DNA of 64,000 bases, from assembly GCA_001304875.1 (NCBI GenBank), contig BBZO01000012.1, positions 1 to 64,000 of the forward strand, written 5' to 3'. A program made the position numbers and the translations under genes. Origin of the DNA: Clostridia bacterium UC5.1-2E3 (GTDB lineage Bacteria; Bacillota; Clostridia; Lachnospirales; Lachnospiraceae). This document shows positions 10,010 through 18,854 of the stretch, one piece after another (the first letter of the stretch is position 1; the number at the start of each line of letters is the position of its first letter). The notes under the pieces are model-generated. The model was not told the DNA's origin. It worked only from the letters and a program-made list of their open reading frames with translations, and did not search any database.

Positions 10010-10752
10010 ATGTTTAATCTGAACGGAAATGTAGGAATTGTGACCGGGGCCTCCAGCGGGCTGGGGACTGGGGATTGCCAATGTCCTGGCCGAGGCTGGG
10101 GCCAGGGTCTATGCGGTCAGCCGGACGGGTGGACTCAAGGATCCGTCGGCGGCCTGCCATGCGTCCATTGTGCATGTGAAGGCAGATATCTGCGACACGG
10201 AGCAGATGGAGCGGCTGGTCCGGGAGATCGGGGACAGCCAGGGGCTGGATTTCCTGGTGAACAACGCGGGGATCACGGTCAAGTGCCGGGCGGAAGAGTT
10301 TCAGATGGAGATTTTAAGAAAATCCACAAGGTCAACGTGGAGAGCGTATTTTTTCTCTCTAAGCTGTGTTATCCGTATCTTAAGCAGTCGAAGCACGCGG
10401 GCCGGATCGTGAATATCACCTCCATGGCAGCGCATCTGGGATTTTCCGAGGTGGTGCCTTACTGTTCCAGCAAGGGCGCGGTGCTCGCCATGACCAGAGG
10501 ACTGGCTGTGGAGTGGGCGCAGGACAATGTGACCGTCAACTCCATCGCGCGGGATGGTTCCCGTCGGAGATGAACCGGCAGGTTATGGACGAGGAGCGGA
10601 AGAAGAAAATTCTCTCCCGCATGCCGCTGCATCAGTTCGGCGACCCGCGGGACATCGGCGCCATGGCGCTGTTTCTCGTCTCCGACGAGGCGCGTTACAT
10701 CACGGGGCAGGATTTCGCGGTGGATGGAGGCGCGCTGGCGTTTGGATATTGA
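10010..10752 (+). CDS. Short-chain dehydrogenase/reductase
   Basis: About 247 residues once three breaks are bridged (about 10065, 10310 and 10548). TGASSGLG cofactor loop, NNAG strand motif, catalytic Ser of ITSMAAH and Tyr/Lys of YCSSKGA, and the C-terminal DFAVDGG typical of classical SDRs. The breaks are resolved by one extra G after GGACT, a lost G (GAGGATTTTAAG expected) and a lost C (GCGCCGGGATGG expected for APGW). Last gene of the sugar-acid operon, probably a 3-oxoacid or uronate/aldonate oxidoreductase. Confidence 0.85.
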
Positions 10753-10759
10753 TTTAGAG

Positions 10760-10800
10760 GAAGCCTGCACATGGGGGAGACTGTGTGCGGGCTTCTTTTT
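10760..10800 (+). terminator. Rho-independent terminator of the sugar-acid operon
   Basis: Stem GAAGCCTGCACA with TGTGCGGGCTTC followed by a T run. Confidence 0.85.
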
Positions 10801-10825
10801 GTCGGTGCGCCTGACAGTGTTTTTG

Positions 10826-10842
10826 AATGAATATTATTCATT
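10826..10842. promoter_or_regulatory. TetR operator copy 1
   Basis: Palindrome AATGAATATTATTCATT overlapping the -35 box (TTGACA 10841-10846) of the TetR gene. The same sequence in reverse orientation precedes the MATE gene. Confidence 0.8.
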
Positions 10843-10868
10843 GACATTTTAGAAAAAAGTGCTATACT
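10841..10868 (+). promoter_or_regulatory. Promoter of the TetR gene
   Basis: TTGACA, 16-base spacer, TATACT, 25 bases before the start codon; overlaps the palindromic operator, consistent with autorepression. Confidence 0.75.
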
Positions 10869-10893
10869 GATTGTTAGAAAGGAGGTTCCGACG

Positions 10894-11460
10894 ATGCGTG
10901 TCACAAAGGAGCCGGAAGTTCGCAGGCAGGAGATTCTGGACACCGCCCTTAAGCTGTTCGGGGAAAATGGATACGAAAAAACCTCGATTGCGGATATAGC
11001 AAAAGCAATCGGTGTGGCACAGGGGCTGTGCTATCGCTATTTCCCGTCGAAGGAGGCGCTGTTTGACAGCGCGATTGAACAGTACGCTGATGTCCTGGCA
11101 GGGCAGTTCGCGGGTTATGGAAAGGACAAAGACAAAAACAGGACGCTGCGGCAGATCATTGAAACCATGCCTGCCACGGTGGAGGAACGGGACACGAAAT
11201 ACTATTCTGTTTTTCACGGAGCGGAGAATAAAAAATTCCACGATCAGCTGGCCCTCAAAGTGTGTGAGAAGCTGGTTCCGCTGGTGGAGAAGCTGCTGTC
11301 CCAGGCCCGGCAGAACGGCGAAATCCAGTTTGACGATCTGCAGGCCGCCGCGAGGTTCTGTGTGTACGGGCAGCTTGGCATCCTGCTGGCGGACGATCTG
11401 ACGCAGGAAGATAAGTCGAAGCGGATTCGGGAATTTCTCATATTTGCCCTGCGGCTTTAA
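10894..11460 (+). CDS. TetR/AcrR-family repressor
   Basis: 188 residues, intact. N-terminal helix-turn-helix (RRQEILDTALKLFGENGYEKTSIADIAKAIGVAQGLCYRYFPSKEALF) and a helical ligand pocket. AAGGAGG precedes the ATG. The neighbouring MATE gene carries the same operator, so the protein probably represses a drug/metabolite exporter and itself and is released by the exported compound. Confidence 0.9.
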   Translation: MRVTKEPEVRRQEILDTALKLFGENGYEKTSIADIAKAIGVAQGLCYRYFPSKEALFDSAIEQYADVLAGQFAGYGKDKDKNRTLRQIIETMPATVEERDTKYYSVFHGAENKKFHDQLALKVCEKLVPLVEKLLSQARQNGEIQFDDLQAAARFCVYGQLGILLADDLTQEDKSKRIREFLIFALRL

Positions 11461-11489
11461 AAATCCCCGCTCTGGGACGGGGGATTTTC
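11460..11489 (+). terminator. Terminator of the TetR gene
   Basis: AAATCCCC paired with GGGGATTTT, immediately after the stop codon. Confidence 0.75.
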
Positions 11490-11500
11490 GATAACTTAAC

Positions 11501-11517
11501 AATGAATAATATTCATT
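11501..11517. promoter_or_regulatory. TetR operator copy 2
   Basis: AATGAATAATATTCATT, the exact reverse complement of the site at 10826-10842, 24 bases before the MATE start codon. Confidence 0.8.
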
Positions 11518-11540
11518 CAATAAAGAAAGGAAGTTTTACA

Positions 11541-12905
11541 ATGCCGACAAAAATTGATTTTATAGGAGGCAATACGGACCACTGCCTTATGGCGATGGCG
11601 CTCCCGATGATTGCCGCGATGTTTCTCAATATGATGTATAACCTGGTGGACAGCCTGTGGATTGGAAACCTGCTCGGCGAAACGGCATATGCCGCTCTGA
11701 CAAATTCGACCCCCATTATTCTGATTCTGACCTCTGTCGCGATGGGAGCGGCGAATGGCGTATCCATTCTGATTTCCCAGGCGGTCGGTGGGAAAGACAG
11801 GGAAAAAACAGAACGTCTGATTGCCACCTCGTTCTGCGCTGTTGTGGCGTTTTCTCTCCTGGCAACCATTCTGCTTGAGGCGTTTCTACCGGAAATTTTG
11901 CAGGCTCTGAACACTCCGGCGGAAACGTATGGGATGGCATACAGCTATCTGGCGGTTTATATTCCCGGGTATCTGGCGGTCTTTCTCTATCTGTATTTCA
12001 CTGCGGTGCTGCGGAGCTTCGGCAATTCTGTGTTCCAGGCGGCCGCGATGCTGGTATCAACGATCTTAAACGCCGTTCTCGATCCCATTTTTATATACTT
12101 CATCGGGTTTCACGGCGCAGCGGCTGCAACTCTGCTTTCTCAGATCATCTGCCTGCTGTTTATGCTGATCTATCTGAAAAAGAAAAAATTATTTGTGTTC
12201 AGACTCTCTGCCTTTGACAGAAGGGATGTTTTGCCGCTTATCCAGAAAGCGATTCCTTCTGTCATCCAGCAGAGCATCCCGGCGATCAGCATGATGTTTC
12301 TTACGGCGCTTGTCAGTACATACGGTGTCACAGCGATCGCGGCTTATGGAGTGACGGGGAAACTGGAAACCATTCTGTTCTACCCGGCGATGGCTTTAAA
12401 TATGGTGTTGACGTCCATCATCGGGCAGTGTATCGGCGGCGCACGGTACGACCGGGCGAAAGACTATCTGAAATGTGCGCTGAAATATGGCTGCGGCCTG
12501 CTCTTGCTCCTCTCCGTTCTGGTTGTCGGATTTTCAAAACAGCTTTCCGGCCTGTTTATCCAAAGCGGCGATGCCGCGGCCATTGTCGGGACGTATTTTC
12601 TGATTGTCAGTGCCGGTTATGTCCTTAACACGGTCACAAATTGCTTCCTGGGGGCTCTCAATGGCATGGGAAAACCTTCAAAAAGTATGCTTCTGATGAT
12701 TTTTTATTATATTGTGGTCCGGATGCCGTTGGCTTACCTGCTTTCTGGTCTGGGGTCTGGCTTAAATGGGATCTGGGCCGCAGTGCTGGTCAGCCAGTGC
12801 CGCGGCTGGCGTCTTTGGCGCTGCATCCCTCAAAAATTTTCGAAAATCGGACAAGTGCTTGACAGCTCCGCCGAAATCCGCTATCATAATTCCCGAACCA
12901 AATAG
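11541..12905 (+). CDS. MATE-family multidrug efflux transporter
   Basis: About 450 residues and twelve membrane segments in two related halves (MALPMIAAMFLNMMYNLVDSLWIG; IQKAIPSVIQQSIPAISMMFLTALV). Start ATG 11541 preceded by AAAGGAAG; the upstream ATG at 11502 sits within the operator and is rejected. After about 12797 the frame looks wrong (the +1 frame gives AAAGVFGAASLKNFRKS, a better MATE tail), so the last 35 residues and the stop at 12905 are uncertain. Regulated by the adjacent TetR protein. Confidence 0.88.
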   Translation: MPTKIDFIGGNTDHCLMAMALPMIAAMFLNMMYNLVDSLWIGNLLGETAYAALTNSTPIILILTSVAMGAANGVSILISQAVGGKDREKTERLIATSFCAVVAFSLLATILLEAFLPEILQALNTPAETYGMAYSYLAVYIPGYLAVFLYLYFTAVLRSFGNSVFQAAAMLVSTILNAVLDPIFIYFIGFHGAAAATLLSQIICLLFMLIYLKKKKLFVFRLSAFDRRDVLPLIQKAIPSVIQQSIPAISMMFLTALVSTYGVTAIAAYGVTGKLETILFYPAMALNMVLTSIIGQCIGGARYDRAKDYLKCALKYGCGLLLLLSVLVVGFSKQLSGLFIQSGDAAAIVGTYFLIVSAGYVLNTVTNCFLGALNGMGKPSKSMLLMIFYYIVVRMPLAYLLSGLGSGLNGIWAAVLVSQCRGWRLWRCIPQKFSKIGQVLDSSAEIRYHNSRTK

Positions 12906-13011
12906 CAACCGTATAGGGCAGGGGCAGTTTATACCGGATCCGGTTACACCGGAACGATATCAAAGTCAGTTGCGGACGCAGTTGAAACGGCGCAGCCAGA
13001 ACTGGAAAAGT

Positions 13012-13058
13012 AAGCCTATACACAGTGTGAAGGACACTCTGTGTGTGGGCTTTTTTTG
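13012..13058 (+). terminator. Terminator after the MATE gene
   Basis: Long hairpin AAGCC..ACACAG with CTGTGTGTGGGCTT and a seven-T tail. Confidence 0.8.
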
Positions 13059-13102
13059 TTTGGCAGATGTAGACACTTTTCTATACCAAGGAGGATTCAG
13101 AC

Positions 13103-13671
13103 ATGACAGAAGTAATTTTAACATCCATCGTCTCGTTCGCCGGAACCAACATCGACGATATTTTTGTGCTGATGGTGCTGTTTGCCCAGGCGGAGAGGCG
13201 GCAGGAGCGGGCGAAGATCGTTGCAGGCCAGTACCTGGGAATCGGCCTGCTCACACTGCTGAGCATCGCCGGCGCCCGCGGCTTCCAGGCAGTGCTCGCC
13301 GACTCCATCTGGATGCTGGGCATCGTGCCGGTTTTCATGGGCGTGCGGTTCTGGGTGAAGGAGCGGAGAGAACGGAAAAACGGAGATAAAGAAATGGTTT
13401 CAGCCTCTGCCATCTCCATCCCTGCCGCCTTCCTTCTCACTGTCACCAACGGGGCCGACAACATCGGCGTCTATATCCCGCAGTTCGGCCAGTATTCCCC
13501 GGCACAGCTTGCCGTCTGCGCGGCAGTGTTTATGGTTATGGCCGGGTTCTGGTGCCTGCTCGGAAGCCGCCTGGCCGGTCTGCCGTTGATCCGGAGAAAA
13601 TCCAGCAATACAGGCACATCCTCGTACCGCTGGTGCTGATCGGCCTTGGGGTTATGATTCTGAGGGGATAA
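13103..13671 (+). CDS. cadD: CadD-family cadmium resistance membrane protein
   Basis: About 190 residues and five or six hydrophobic segments. CadD signatures FAGTNIDDIFVLMVLFAQ, GQYLGIG, LLTVTNGADNIGVYIPQF. One base is missing at about 13592; the restored frame reads EKIQQYRHILVPLVLIGLG to a stop at 13669-13671, the normal end of the family. Good AAGGAGG site before the ATG. Stands alone between two terminator/repeat regions. The family confers cadmium or related ion tolerance or transport; the actual substrate here is inferred only from homology. Confidence 0.87.
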
Positions 13672-13701
13672 TATCTATAGAAAAACTCGCCATTTTGGGG
13701 T

Positions 13702-13779
13702 ATAATAGGAGCACTTAGCGAGGTTTCTCACGAGCTTAGTGCGAGTCATCCCGTGGATAATAGGAGCACTTAGCGAGGT
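13702..13779 (+). repeat. 23-bp direct repeat with imperfect hairpin between copies
   Basis: ATAATAGGAGCACTTAGCG followed by AGGT occurs at 13702-13724 and 13757-13779. Between them GCACTTAGC and GCTTAGTGC form an imperfect inverted repeat. The first copy starts at a TATAAT that could be a -10 box, and the unit contains GGAG, so each copy mimics the 5' end of a gene. It lies directly before the tag gene. Confidence 0.7.
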
Positions 13780-13810
13780 CTTAGAAAACATGGCAAAAGG
13801 AGGCGAAACC

Positions 13811-14395
13811 ATGAGCGAAAATCAGCTGCCCACCTGGAACGATGGAAAACTGCGCTGTCTCTGGGCCAACCCGAAGAACGCGCTCTACATCCATTACCAC
13901 GATCACGAGTGGGGCGTGCCGGTGCACGACGACCGCCGGCTGTTTGAGATGCTGGTGCTGGAGTCTTTCCAGGCCGGTCTTTCCTGGGAGTGCGTGCTTA
14001 ATAAGCGGGAGAGCTTCCGGGAGGCCTTTGACGGCTTCGACCTGGAGCGGGTGTGCGCCTACGGGGAGGAGAAGCTGGAGGAGCTGGCGGACAATCCCGC
14101 CATCATCCGCAACCGCCGCAAGATCCGGGCCGCTGTGGAGAACGCCCGCGTGTTCCGGGACATACAGCGGGAGCGGGGGACATTCTCTGCGTACCTCTGG
14201 GGCTTCACGGGAGGAGGAGTGATCCGCGAAACGGGAAAGACGCGCTCAGAGCTCTCGGACGCCGTCTCGAAGGACCTGCGAAGGCGTGGGATGACATTTG
14301 TGGGAACCACGATTATTTACGCCTATCTGCAGGCGGTGGGAGTGATCGACTCCCACGACAGAGAATGTTTTATGTATCACGAAAACGGGAAATAA
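13811..14395 (+). CDS. tag: DNA-3-methyladenine glycosylase I
   Basis: Base-excision repair enzyme removing 3-methyladenine. 194 residues, intact. Zinc ligands in LRCLW, YHDHEWG and the C-terminal DSHDRECF; catalytic-pocket Glu in FQAGLSWE. Start ATG 13811 behind AAAGGAGG (13797-13803); upstream in-frame ATGs lie within the repeat. Followed after 18 bases by the tautomerase. Confidence 0.93.
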   Translation: MSENQLPTWNDGKLRCLWANPKNALYIHYHDHEWGVPVHDDRRLFEMLVLESFQAGLSWECVLNKRESFREAFDGFDLERVCAYGEEKLEELADNPAIIRNRRKIRAAVENARVFRDIQRERGTFSAYLWGFTGGGVIRETGKTRSELSDAVSKDLRRRGMTFVGTTIIYAYLQAVGVIDSHDRECFMYHENGK

Positions 14396-14413
14396 TTTTG
14401 AAGGAGAAAAAAT

Positions 14414-14644
14414 ATGCCGTACATTGCAATCAAAGCGTATCCGAAGGACGAGGAGACAAAGAAGAGAACCGTGGACCGCATCAACCAGGTGCTTCTGGAG
14501 GAGTGGGGCTGCCCTGCTGCCGCCGTGACCATTTCTCTGGAAGAGGTAAAGCCGGAGGACTGGAAGGAGCAGGTGGAAATCCCGGAGATTGAGCCCAACA
14601 TGGACAAGATGATGATTGTGTCTGGGGAGAAAAAATATGAGTAG
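14414..14644 (+). CDS. 4-oxalocrotonate tautomerase family protein
   Basis: 76 residues beginning M-PYIAIKAYP, so Pro-1 (catalytic base after Met removal) is present, as is the helix RTVDRINQVLLEEWG and the strand VTISLEEV. Family members tautomerise keto-enol acids; no substrate can be assigned. Overlaps the next gene by eight bases, suggesting translational coupling. Confidence 0.82.
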   Translation: MPYIAIKAYPKDEETKKRTVDRINQVLLEEWGCPAAAVTISLEEVKPEDWKEQVEIPEIEPNMDKMMIVSGEKKYE

Positions 14645-15305
14645 CACGGCGGAGCGTGCAGGAAATATCTGCATCAGAAACGAGGCGGAGGCGGATCACA
14701 GAACCGTGGAGAACGTGATCCGCAGGGCCTTCTGGAATCTCTACGTGCCGGGCTGCGCGGAGCACTACGTGGCCCACGTGATGCGTCCCCACGGGGATTT
14801 CGTGCCGGAGCTGGATCTGGTGCTGGAGCGGGACGGGCAGATCATCGGAAGTATTATGTATACAAAGACCCGCCTCGTGGACGAGGCCGGGGAGGAAAAG
14901 CAGATTCTCACCTTCGGCCCCGTCTGCATTCTGCCGGAGTACCAGCGGATGGGGTACGGGAAAATGCTCATGGAGGCTTCCTTTGAGCGGGCGCGGACCA
15001 TGGGGGATGAAGTCATCGTGATCTTCGGCGATCCGGCCAATTATGTGGGGCGCGGATTTAAGAGCTGCAGGCGGTTCAATGTCTGTCTGGAGGGGGATGT
15101 CTTCCCCTCGGCCATGCTGGTAAAGGAGCTGGTGCCGGGAACTCTGGACGGCCGCCGCTGGTTTTACCATCAGAGCCCGGCCATGGAGATCGACGAGAAG
15201 GACGCCGAACGGTTCGATGAGACGTTCGAGCCCATGGAGCGGAAGGTTCTGCCGTGCCAGGAGACATTTTATATCCATAGTCATTCGGTGGTGCAGGAAA
15301 TATGA
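14637..15305 (+). CDS. GNAT-family N-acetyltransferase
   Basis: About 222 residues, intact. Acetyl-CoA motif A at LTFGPVCILPEYQRMGYGKMLM followed by VIVIFGDPANYVGRGF; this arrangement is typical of YhbS-like acetyltransferases. Start ATG 14637 inside the end of the tautomerase gene, with GGGGAG eight bases upstream. Confidence 0.85.
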   Translation: MSSTAERAGNICIRNEAEADHRTVENVIRRAFWNLYVPGCAEHYVAHVMRPHGDFVPELDLVLERDGQIIGSIMYTKTRLVDEAGEEKQILTFGPVCILPEYQRMGYGKMLMEASFERARTMGDEVIVIFGDPANYVGRGFKSCRRFNVCLEGDVFPSAMLVKELVPGTLDGRRWFYHQSPAMEIDEKDAERFDETFEPMERKVLPCQETFYIHSHSVVQEI

Positions 15306-15317
15306 CGTTCAGCAAAT

Positions 15318-15344
15318 GGCTGCGCGGTGCGCAGCCGTTTTTTG
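15318..15344 (+). terminator. Terminator of the tag-tautomerase-GNAT operon
   Basis: GGCTGCGC and GCGCAGCC with a three-base loop and a T run. Confidence 0.85.
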
Positions 15345-15350
15345 CTGTTT

Positions 15351-16678
15351 TTATGCAATCTCCCGCCTCATCTGCCGGTTCGTATACGCAATGCAGATCC
15401 AGGTAATTCCCGTGACGCCTGCCTCCGTGAAAACCATGGCCCACCAGACCCCGTCGATGCCGAGCCAGAGCGGCAGAAGGTACAAGAGGGCGCCGCTGAT
15501 CACGATGCCCCTCAGAACCGTGAGCACGGTGGACATTCTGGTTCGCATGATCGACTGGAAGTAGAAGGTGGCCCATATATTGATCCCCATAAATAAAAAT
15601 GAGATAAAATAAATCCGCATAATAGTAGGTGTGGCTGCCAGCACCTCCGGCGTCGCGTCCACAAAAAGGCGCATGATCTGCGTCGGAAACAGGATGCCCG
15701 ACAGCGTGAAAACCACGCCCATCAGAGCCACGGTCCACAGGGAGACGCGCCGCAGACAGGCGATGCGGCCGGTCTGCCCCGCGCCGTAATTGGTCGTGGC
15801 CACCGGCTGGATGGCCTGCCCCACGCCGGTGTAAATGTGCTGGAACATGCCGGAACAGCTCAGCACGACGCCGAAGACGGCCAGAGCCACCTCGCCGCCG
15901 TAGCGCATGATCTGGTTGTTTAAAATACAGGTCAGCGCGATGAAGGCAAATTCCAGCACCGAGGCGCTGAAGCCGGTCGTGACAGATTTGAAGAAGGCGC
16001 TCGACGGCCTCCACGGCATCACCAGCTTTAAATGGCTTTTTTTCGTGAACAGAAAGCCGCAGAGGATGACCAGCTGGATGACCGTGCCGCCCGCCGTGGC
16101 GATGGCCGCTCCTGCCATCCCCATGCCCATGGGGAACACTAAAAACCAGTCGCCGAAGATATTGAAGACGCCGCCGGCGACGACGGCCCCCATGACCACG
16201 TTCGGCGCGCCGTCACAGCGCACCATGCAGGTAAAGTAGGCGGACAGGATGAAGGCCGGAAATGTCCAGATGATCCAGTCCCCGTACTCCAGCACCAGAG
16301 GCATAAGCGATTCGCTGGCGCCGAACAGGGTAAAAACCGGCACCTTGAAGAGGGCGGTGAGCGGCCATACGATCGCCGTGAGAAGGAGCACCAGAACCAG
16401 CGAGGCCGTGTAGTAGGCGTTGGCCTTTTCTTCCTCCCCCTCGCCGCGGGACTTCCCGAAGCGGACCGAGCCGCCGATGCCGCAGAGGAAACCGAACAGC
16501 GAAGCCACACCCAGAATCGGGTAAATGATCGCGCAGGCGGCCGCGCCGTCCGTTCCCACGCCCTGCCCGATGGCGATGGTGTCCACGAAGCTGTAGATGG
16601 TGGTGACCAGGGCCGAAAAAGGGAGGGGAGCAGGAACTTAAGGTACAGCCTCCCCACGCTGTCTCTCAGTAAATCCAT
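15351..16678 (-). CDS. MATE-family efflux transporter
   Basis: About 442 residues and twelve membrane segments. The N-terminus MDLLRDSVGRLYLKFLLPSLF is in another frame; restoring one T in the T run at about 16618 gives SALVTTIYSFVDTIAIGQGVG, the canonical MATE start region. ATG at 16678 with AGGAGG upstream. Divergent from a MerR regulator 84 bases away, a common drug-sensor/exporter arrangement. Confidence 0.88.
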
Positions 16679-16694
16679 AGGGATCCTCCTTTTC

Positions 16695-16725
16695 TTGACT
16701 TCTTTTTTCAAGGGGCTATTATAAA
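16695..16725 (+). promoter_or_regulatory. MerR-type promoter with 19-base spacer
   Basis: TTGACT (16695-16700), 19-base spacer containing CTTGACTTC / TTCAAGG symmetry, and TATAAA (16720-16725) in the short divergent region. The stretched spacer is the hallmark of MerR-activated promoters. Confidence 0.5.
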
Positions 16726-16762
16726 GTCTGATATAATATGAGAGTCAAGAGGAGAATTGAAA

Positions 16763-17589
16763 ATGACCGGCAAAAACCGTCTGTTTTCCATCGGAAAGCT
16801 GTCCACGCTGACGGGGGTGCACATCCAGTCGCTTCGTTATTATGAGGAGCTGGGGATTCTGAAACCCGCGTATGTGGATCCCCAGAGCGGATACAGGTAC
16901 TATAATTTCCAGCACATGCGGATTGTGGAGGCCATCCAATACTGCGTGGAGCTGGACATTCCGCTGCGCCAGTTCAGGGATTTTCTGCTGGAGGAGGACG
17001 GACAGATCGACTATTCCCGGCTGATCGACGACGGAATCCGCCTGGCAAATGAGAAGATGGCGCGCATGAAAGCGCGGCTTGCGTTTCTGGAAAATGTGCG
17101 GCGGGAGATGCTTCACGCCAGGGACTGCCGCGCAAACGCCCGGATAAAGAGCATATTTCCCGAGAGGCTGTGCTGGGCGGTTCCCTACGAGGCACGCAGA
17201 CCTCGCCGGAGTTCCACGCGGCGCTCTACCATCTGATCGCCGACATGGAGAAACACGGAGTGCGCGCGGGCTACGACAACGGCCAGCTCCTTCTGTGCCG
17301 CGGAAATGAGTGGAAATCCTACCTCTTCATCGATATCCGGGAGATGAGAAAGCCTGCGGAGGAATTTCCCCAGATTATCACCATTCCCGCCGGGGAATAT
17401 TTGTGCGGCATCGGGGAGGGGAGCGATATAAGGAGCGCCCCCCGGATGTTCCCCGAGCTGTTTGCACAGGATTACGACAAGGTGGTGGTGGAGGTGGAGC
17501 CGTTTGCGGAAAAATATAATTACTCTGCCCCGGTGTTTGAGCTGCGATGCAGCCTGCCGAAAGCTTTTGGAGGAAATGATGACAATTAA
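16763..17589 (+). CDS. MerR-family regulator with effector-binding domain
   Basis: About 275 residues. N-terminal MerR helix-turn-helix (FSIGKLSTLTGVHIQSLRYYEELGILKPAYVDPQSGYRYY), a coiled-coil dimerisation helix and a GyrI-like C-terminal ligand domain. One G is missing at about 17192 (VPYEGTQTSPEFHAALYHL expected). ATG at 16763 with AGGAG upstream. Likely activates the divergent MATE gene in response to a bound drug. Overlaps the following acetyltransferase gene by about 11 bases. Confidence 0.85.
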
Positions 17590-18039
17590 AAAAATTTTAA
17601 GCGGCAAAAAAGAATATCTGGAGCTGCTTCTGCTGGCCGACGAGCAGGAGAGCATGATCGACCGCTACTTAGAGCGCGGGGAGATGTATGTGTTTTTGGA
17701 AGAGAAGACGGCCAGCAGAGAAAACCGGCGGCGGTGTGCGTCGTCACCGATGAGGCGGCGGCGTCCTGGAGCTTAAAAATCTGGCCGTCGCGCCGGACCT
17801 TTGGCGGCGCGGAATCGGCCGGAAGATGATTGCGTTTCTGGAGGAGACATACCGGGGAACGTATGACATGCTCCAGGTGGGAACCGGCGATGTGCCTTCC
17901 ACGGTGGGTTCTACGAGGCCTGCGGCTTTGAGCGCTCCCACGTGGTGAAGGATTTTTCACCGACAATTATGAGCGGCCGATTATCGAGGATGGGATACGG
18001 CTCCGGGATATGGTTTATTTGAGGAAAATGCTTTTATAA
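17579..18039 (+). CDS. GNAT-family N-acetyltransferase (heavily frame-broken)
   Basis: About 155 residues reconstructed across four breaks (about 17703, 17760, 17905, 17948). Restored motifs: LELKNLAVAPDLWRRGIGRK (acetyl-CoA loop), LQVGTGDVPSTVGFYEACGF, DFFTDNYERPIIEDG and LRDMVYLRKML, a pattern of the small IAA-type acetyltransferases. The last break is T5 where T6 is needed. Start at the ATG at 17579 behind GGAGG, overlapping the MerR gene. Could be counted as a pseudogene, but the even spread of similar breaks in neighbouring genes argues for sequence error. Confidence 0.72.
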
Positions 18040-18174
18040 GTTCTTTTGTCATTTCTGGTTTTGCGATTAAAATATAACACAGAAAATGTATTTTGAGAGG
18101 GAAGTGAAAAGTTTGTTTCCACTTTGAAAACATTCTGATTTTAGTTGCATATTTCAAGGCTATCATGTATACTA

Positions 18175-18331
18175 TAGATATTGGAAGAGGTGTATGTTTT
18201 CGGACTGCACTGAGAGAGTCACTCTGTGGCTCTCTTTTATGTTACAGCAAATTAATGGTATAGACGATTTAATTTTATTGAAAAGGATTCTTCTGTTGCA
18301 AGTATTTTAGCGGCGGCGAATCCTTTTTTAT
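18175..18331 (+). ncRNA. Candidate small RNA with own promoter and two terminators
   Basis: The 414 bases between the acetyltransferase and the GntR gene hold no good reading frame. TTGCAT (18145-18150), 17-base spacer and TATACT (18168-18173) predict a start near 18180. A U-tailed hairpin (GAGAG..CTCTC, TTTT) at 18212-18238 and a strong terminator (AAAAGGATTC 18281-18290 with GAATCCTTTT 18318-18327) end a transcript of about 60 or 150 bases. No known RNA family recognised. Confidence 0.4.
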
Positions 18332-18346
18332 TCTATATTTTTCCTA

Positions 18347-18390
18347 TTGACATTTCTGTTCATACTGTATATATTATACATATACAGTAT
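18347..18390 (+). promoter_or_regulatory. Promoter with palindromic operator for the GntR-ABC operon
   Basis: TTGACA (18347-18352), 17-base spacer, TATATT (18370-18375). ATACTGTATAT (18362-18372) and ATATACAGTAT (18380-18390) are perfect 11-base inverted arms around the -10 box, as expected for a YtrA-type autorepressor. Confidence 0.75.
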
Positions 18391-18453
18391 AACCAAGGCG
18401 AAATCCCTCCCCCGCCCACTCCCACCCCCAACAAGAAAGAAGGTCATCAACAC

Positions 18454-18830
18454 ATGCATTTATACATCAGCAATTCCGGCGAACAGCGATTTACGAACAG
18501 ATAACGTCACAGATCAAGAATCACATACTGAGCGGCGAGCTCACTCCCGGGGAAGCGCTGCCGTCCCTGCGGCTTCTGGCGAAGGAGCTTCGGGTCAGCA
18601 TCATCTCCACGAAACGGGCCTACGAGGAGCTGGAGCGGGAGGGCTTCATCCAGTCGGTTCCGGGAAAGGGCAGCTTCGTCGCCCCGCAGAATATCGAGCT
18701 CATCCGCGAGGAGAAGCTGCGCCAGGCGGAGGAGCGGGTGCGGGAGGCGGTGGACATCGCCAGGTCCTCCGGCATCACGCTTGAAGAATTAAAGATCATT
18801 CTGGAAGAACTGTATGCGGGAGATATTTAA
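18454..18830 (+). CDS. GntR-family (YtrA subfamily) regulator
   Basis: 125 residues: winged helix (IYEQITSQIKNHILSGELTPGEALPSLRLLAKELRVSIISTKRAYEELEREGFIQSVPGKGSFV) plus a short C-terminal dimerisation helix, the length typical of YtrA. One C is missing at about 18493 (QPIYEQI expected). First gene of an operon with an ABC ATPase and permease and preceded by its own palindromic operator, so autoregulation is likely. Confidence 0.87.
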
Positions 18831-18854
18831 AACAAAAAAAGAAGGAGGCATCCC

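Noticed and set aside
12905..13389. Extension of the 12.8 kb plus-strand frame into the cadD region
   Set aside because: It runs through a clear terminator and overlaps cadD in another frame; only the first 30 or so codons may belong to the MATE tail.
17579..18039. Decayed acetyltransferase pseudogene
   Set aside because: Four breaks look like decay, but each is a one-base loss of the same type seen in essential genes around it, so sequence error is the simpler reading.
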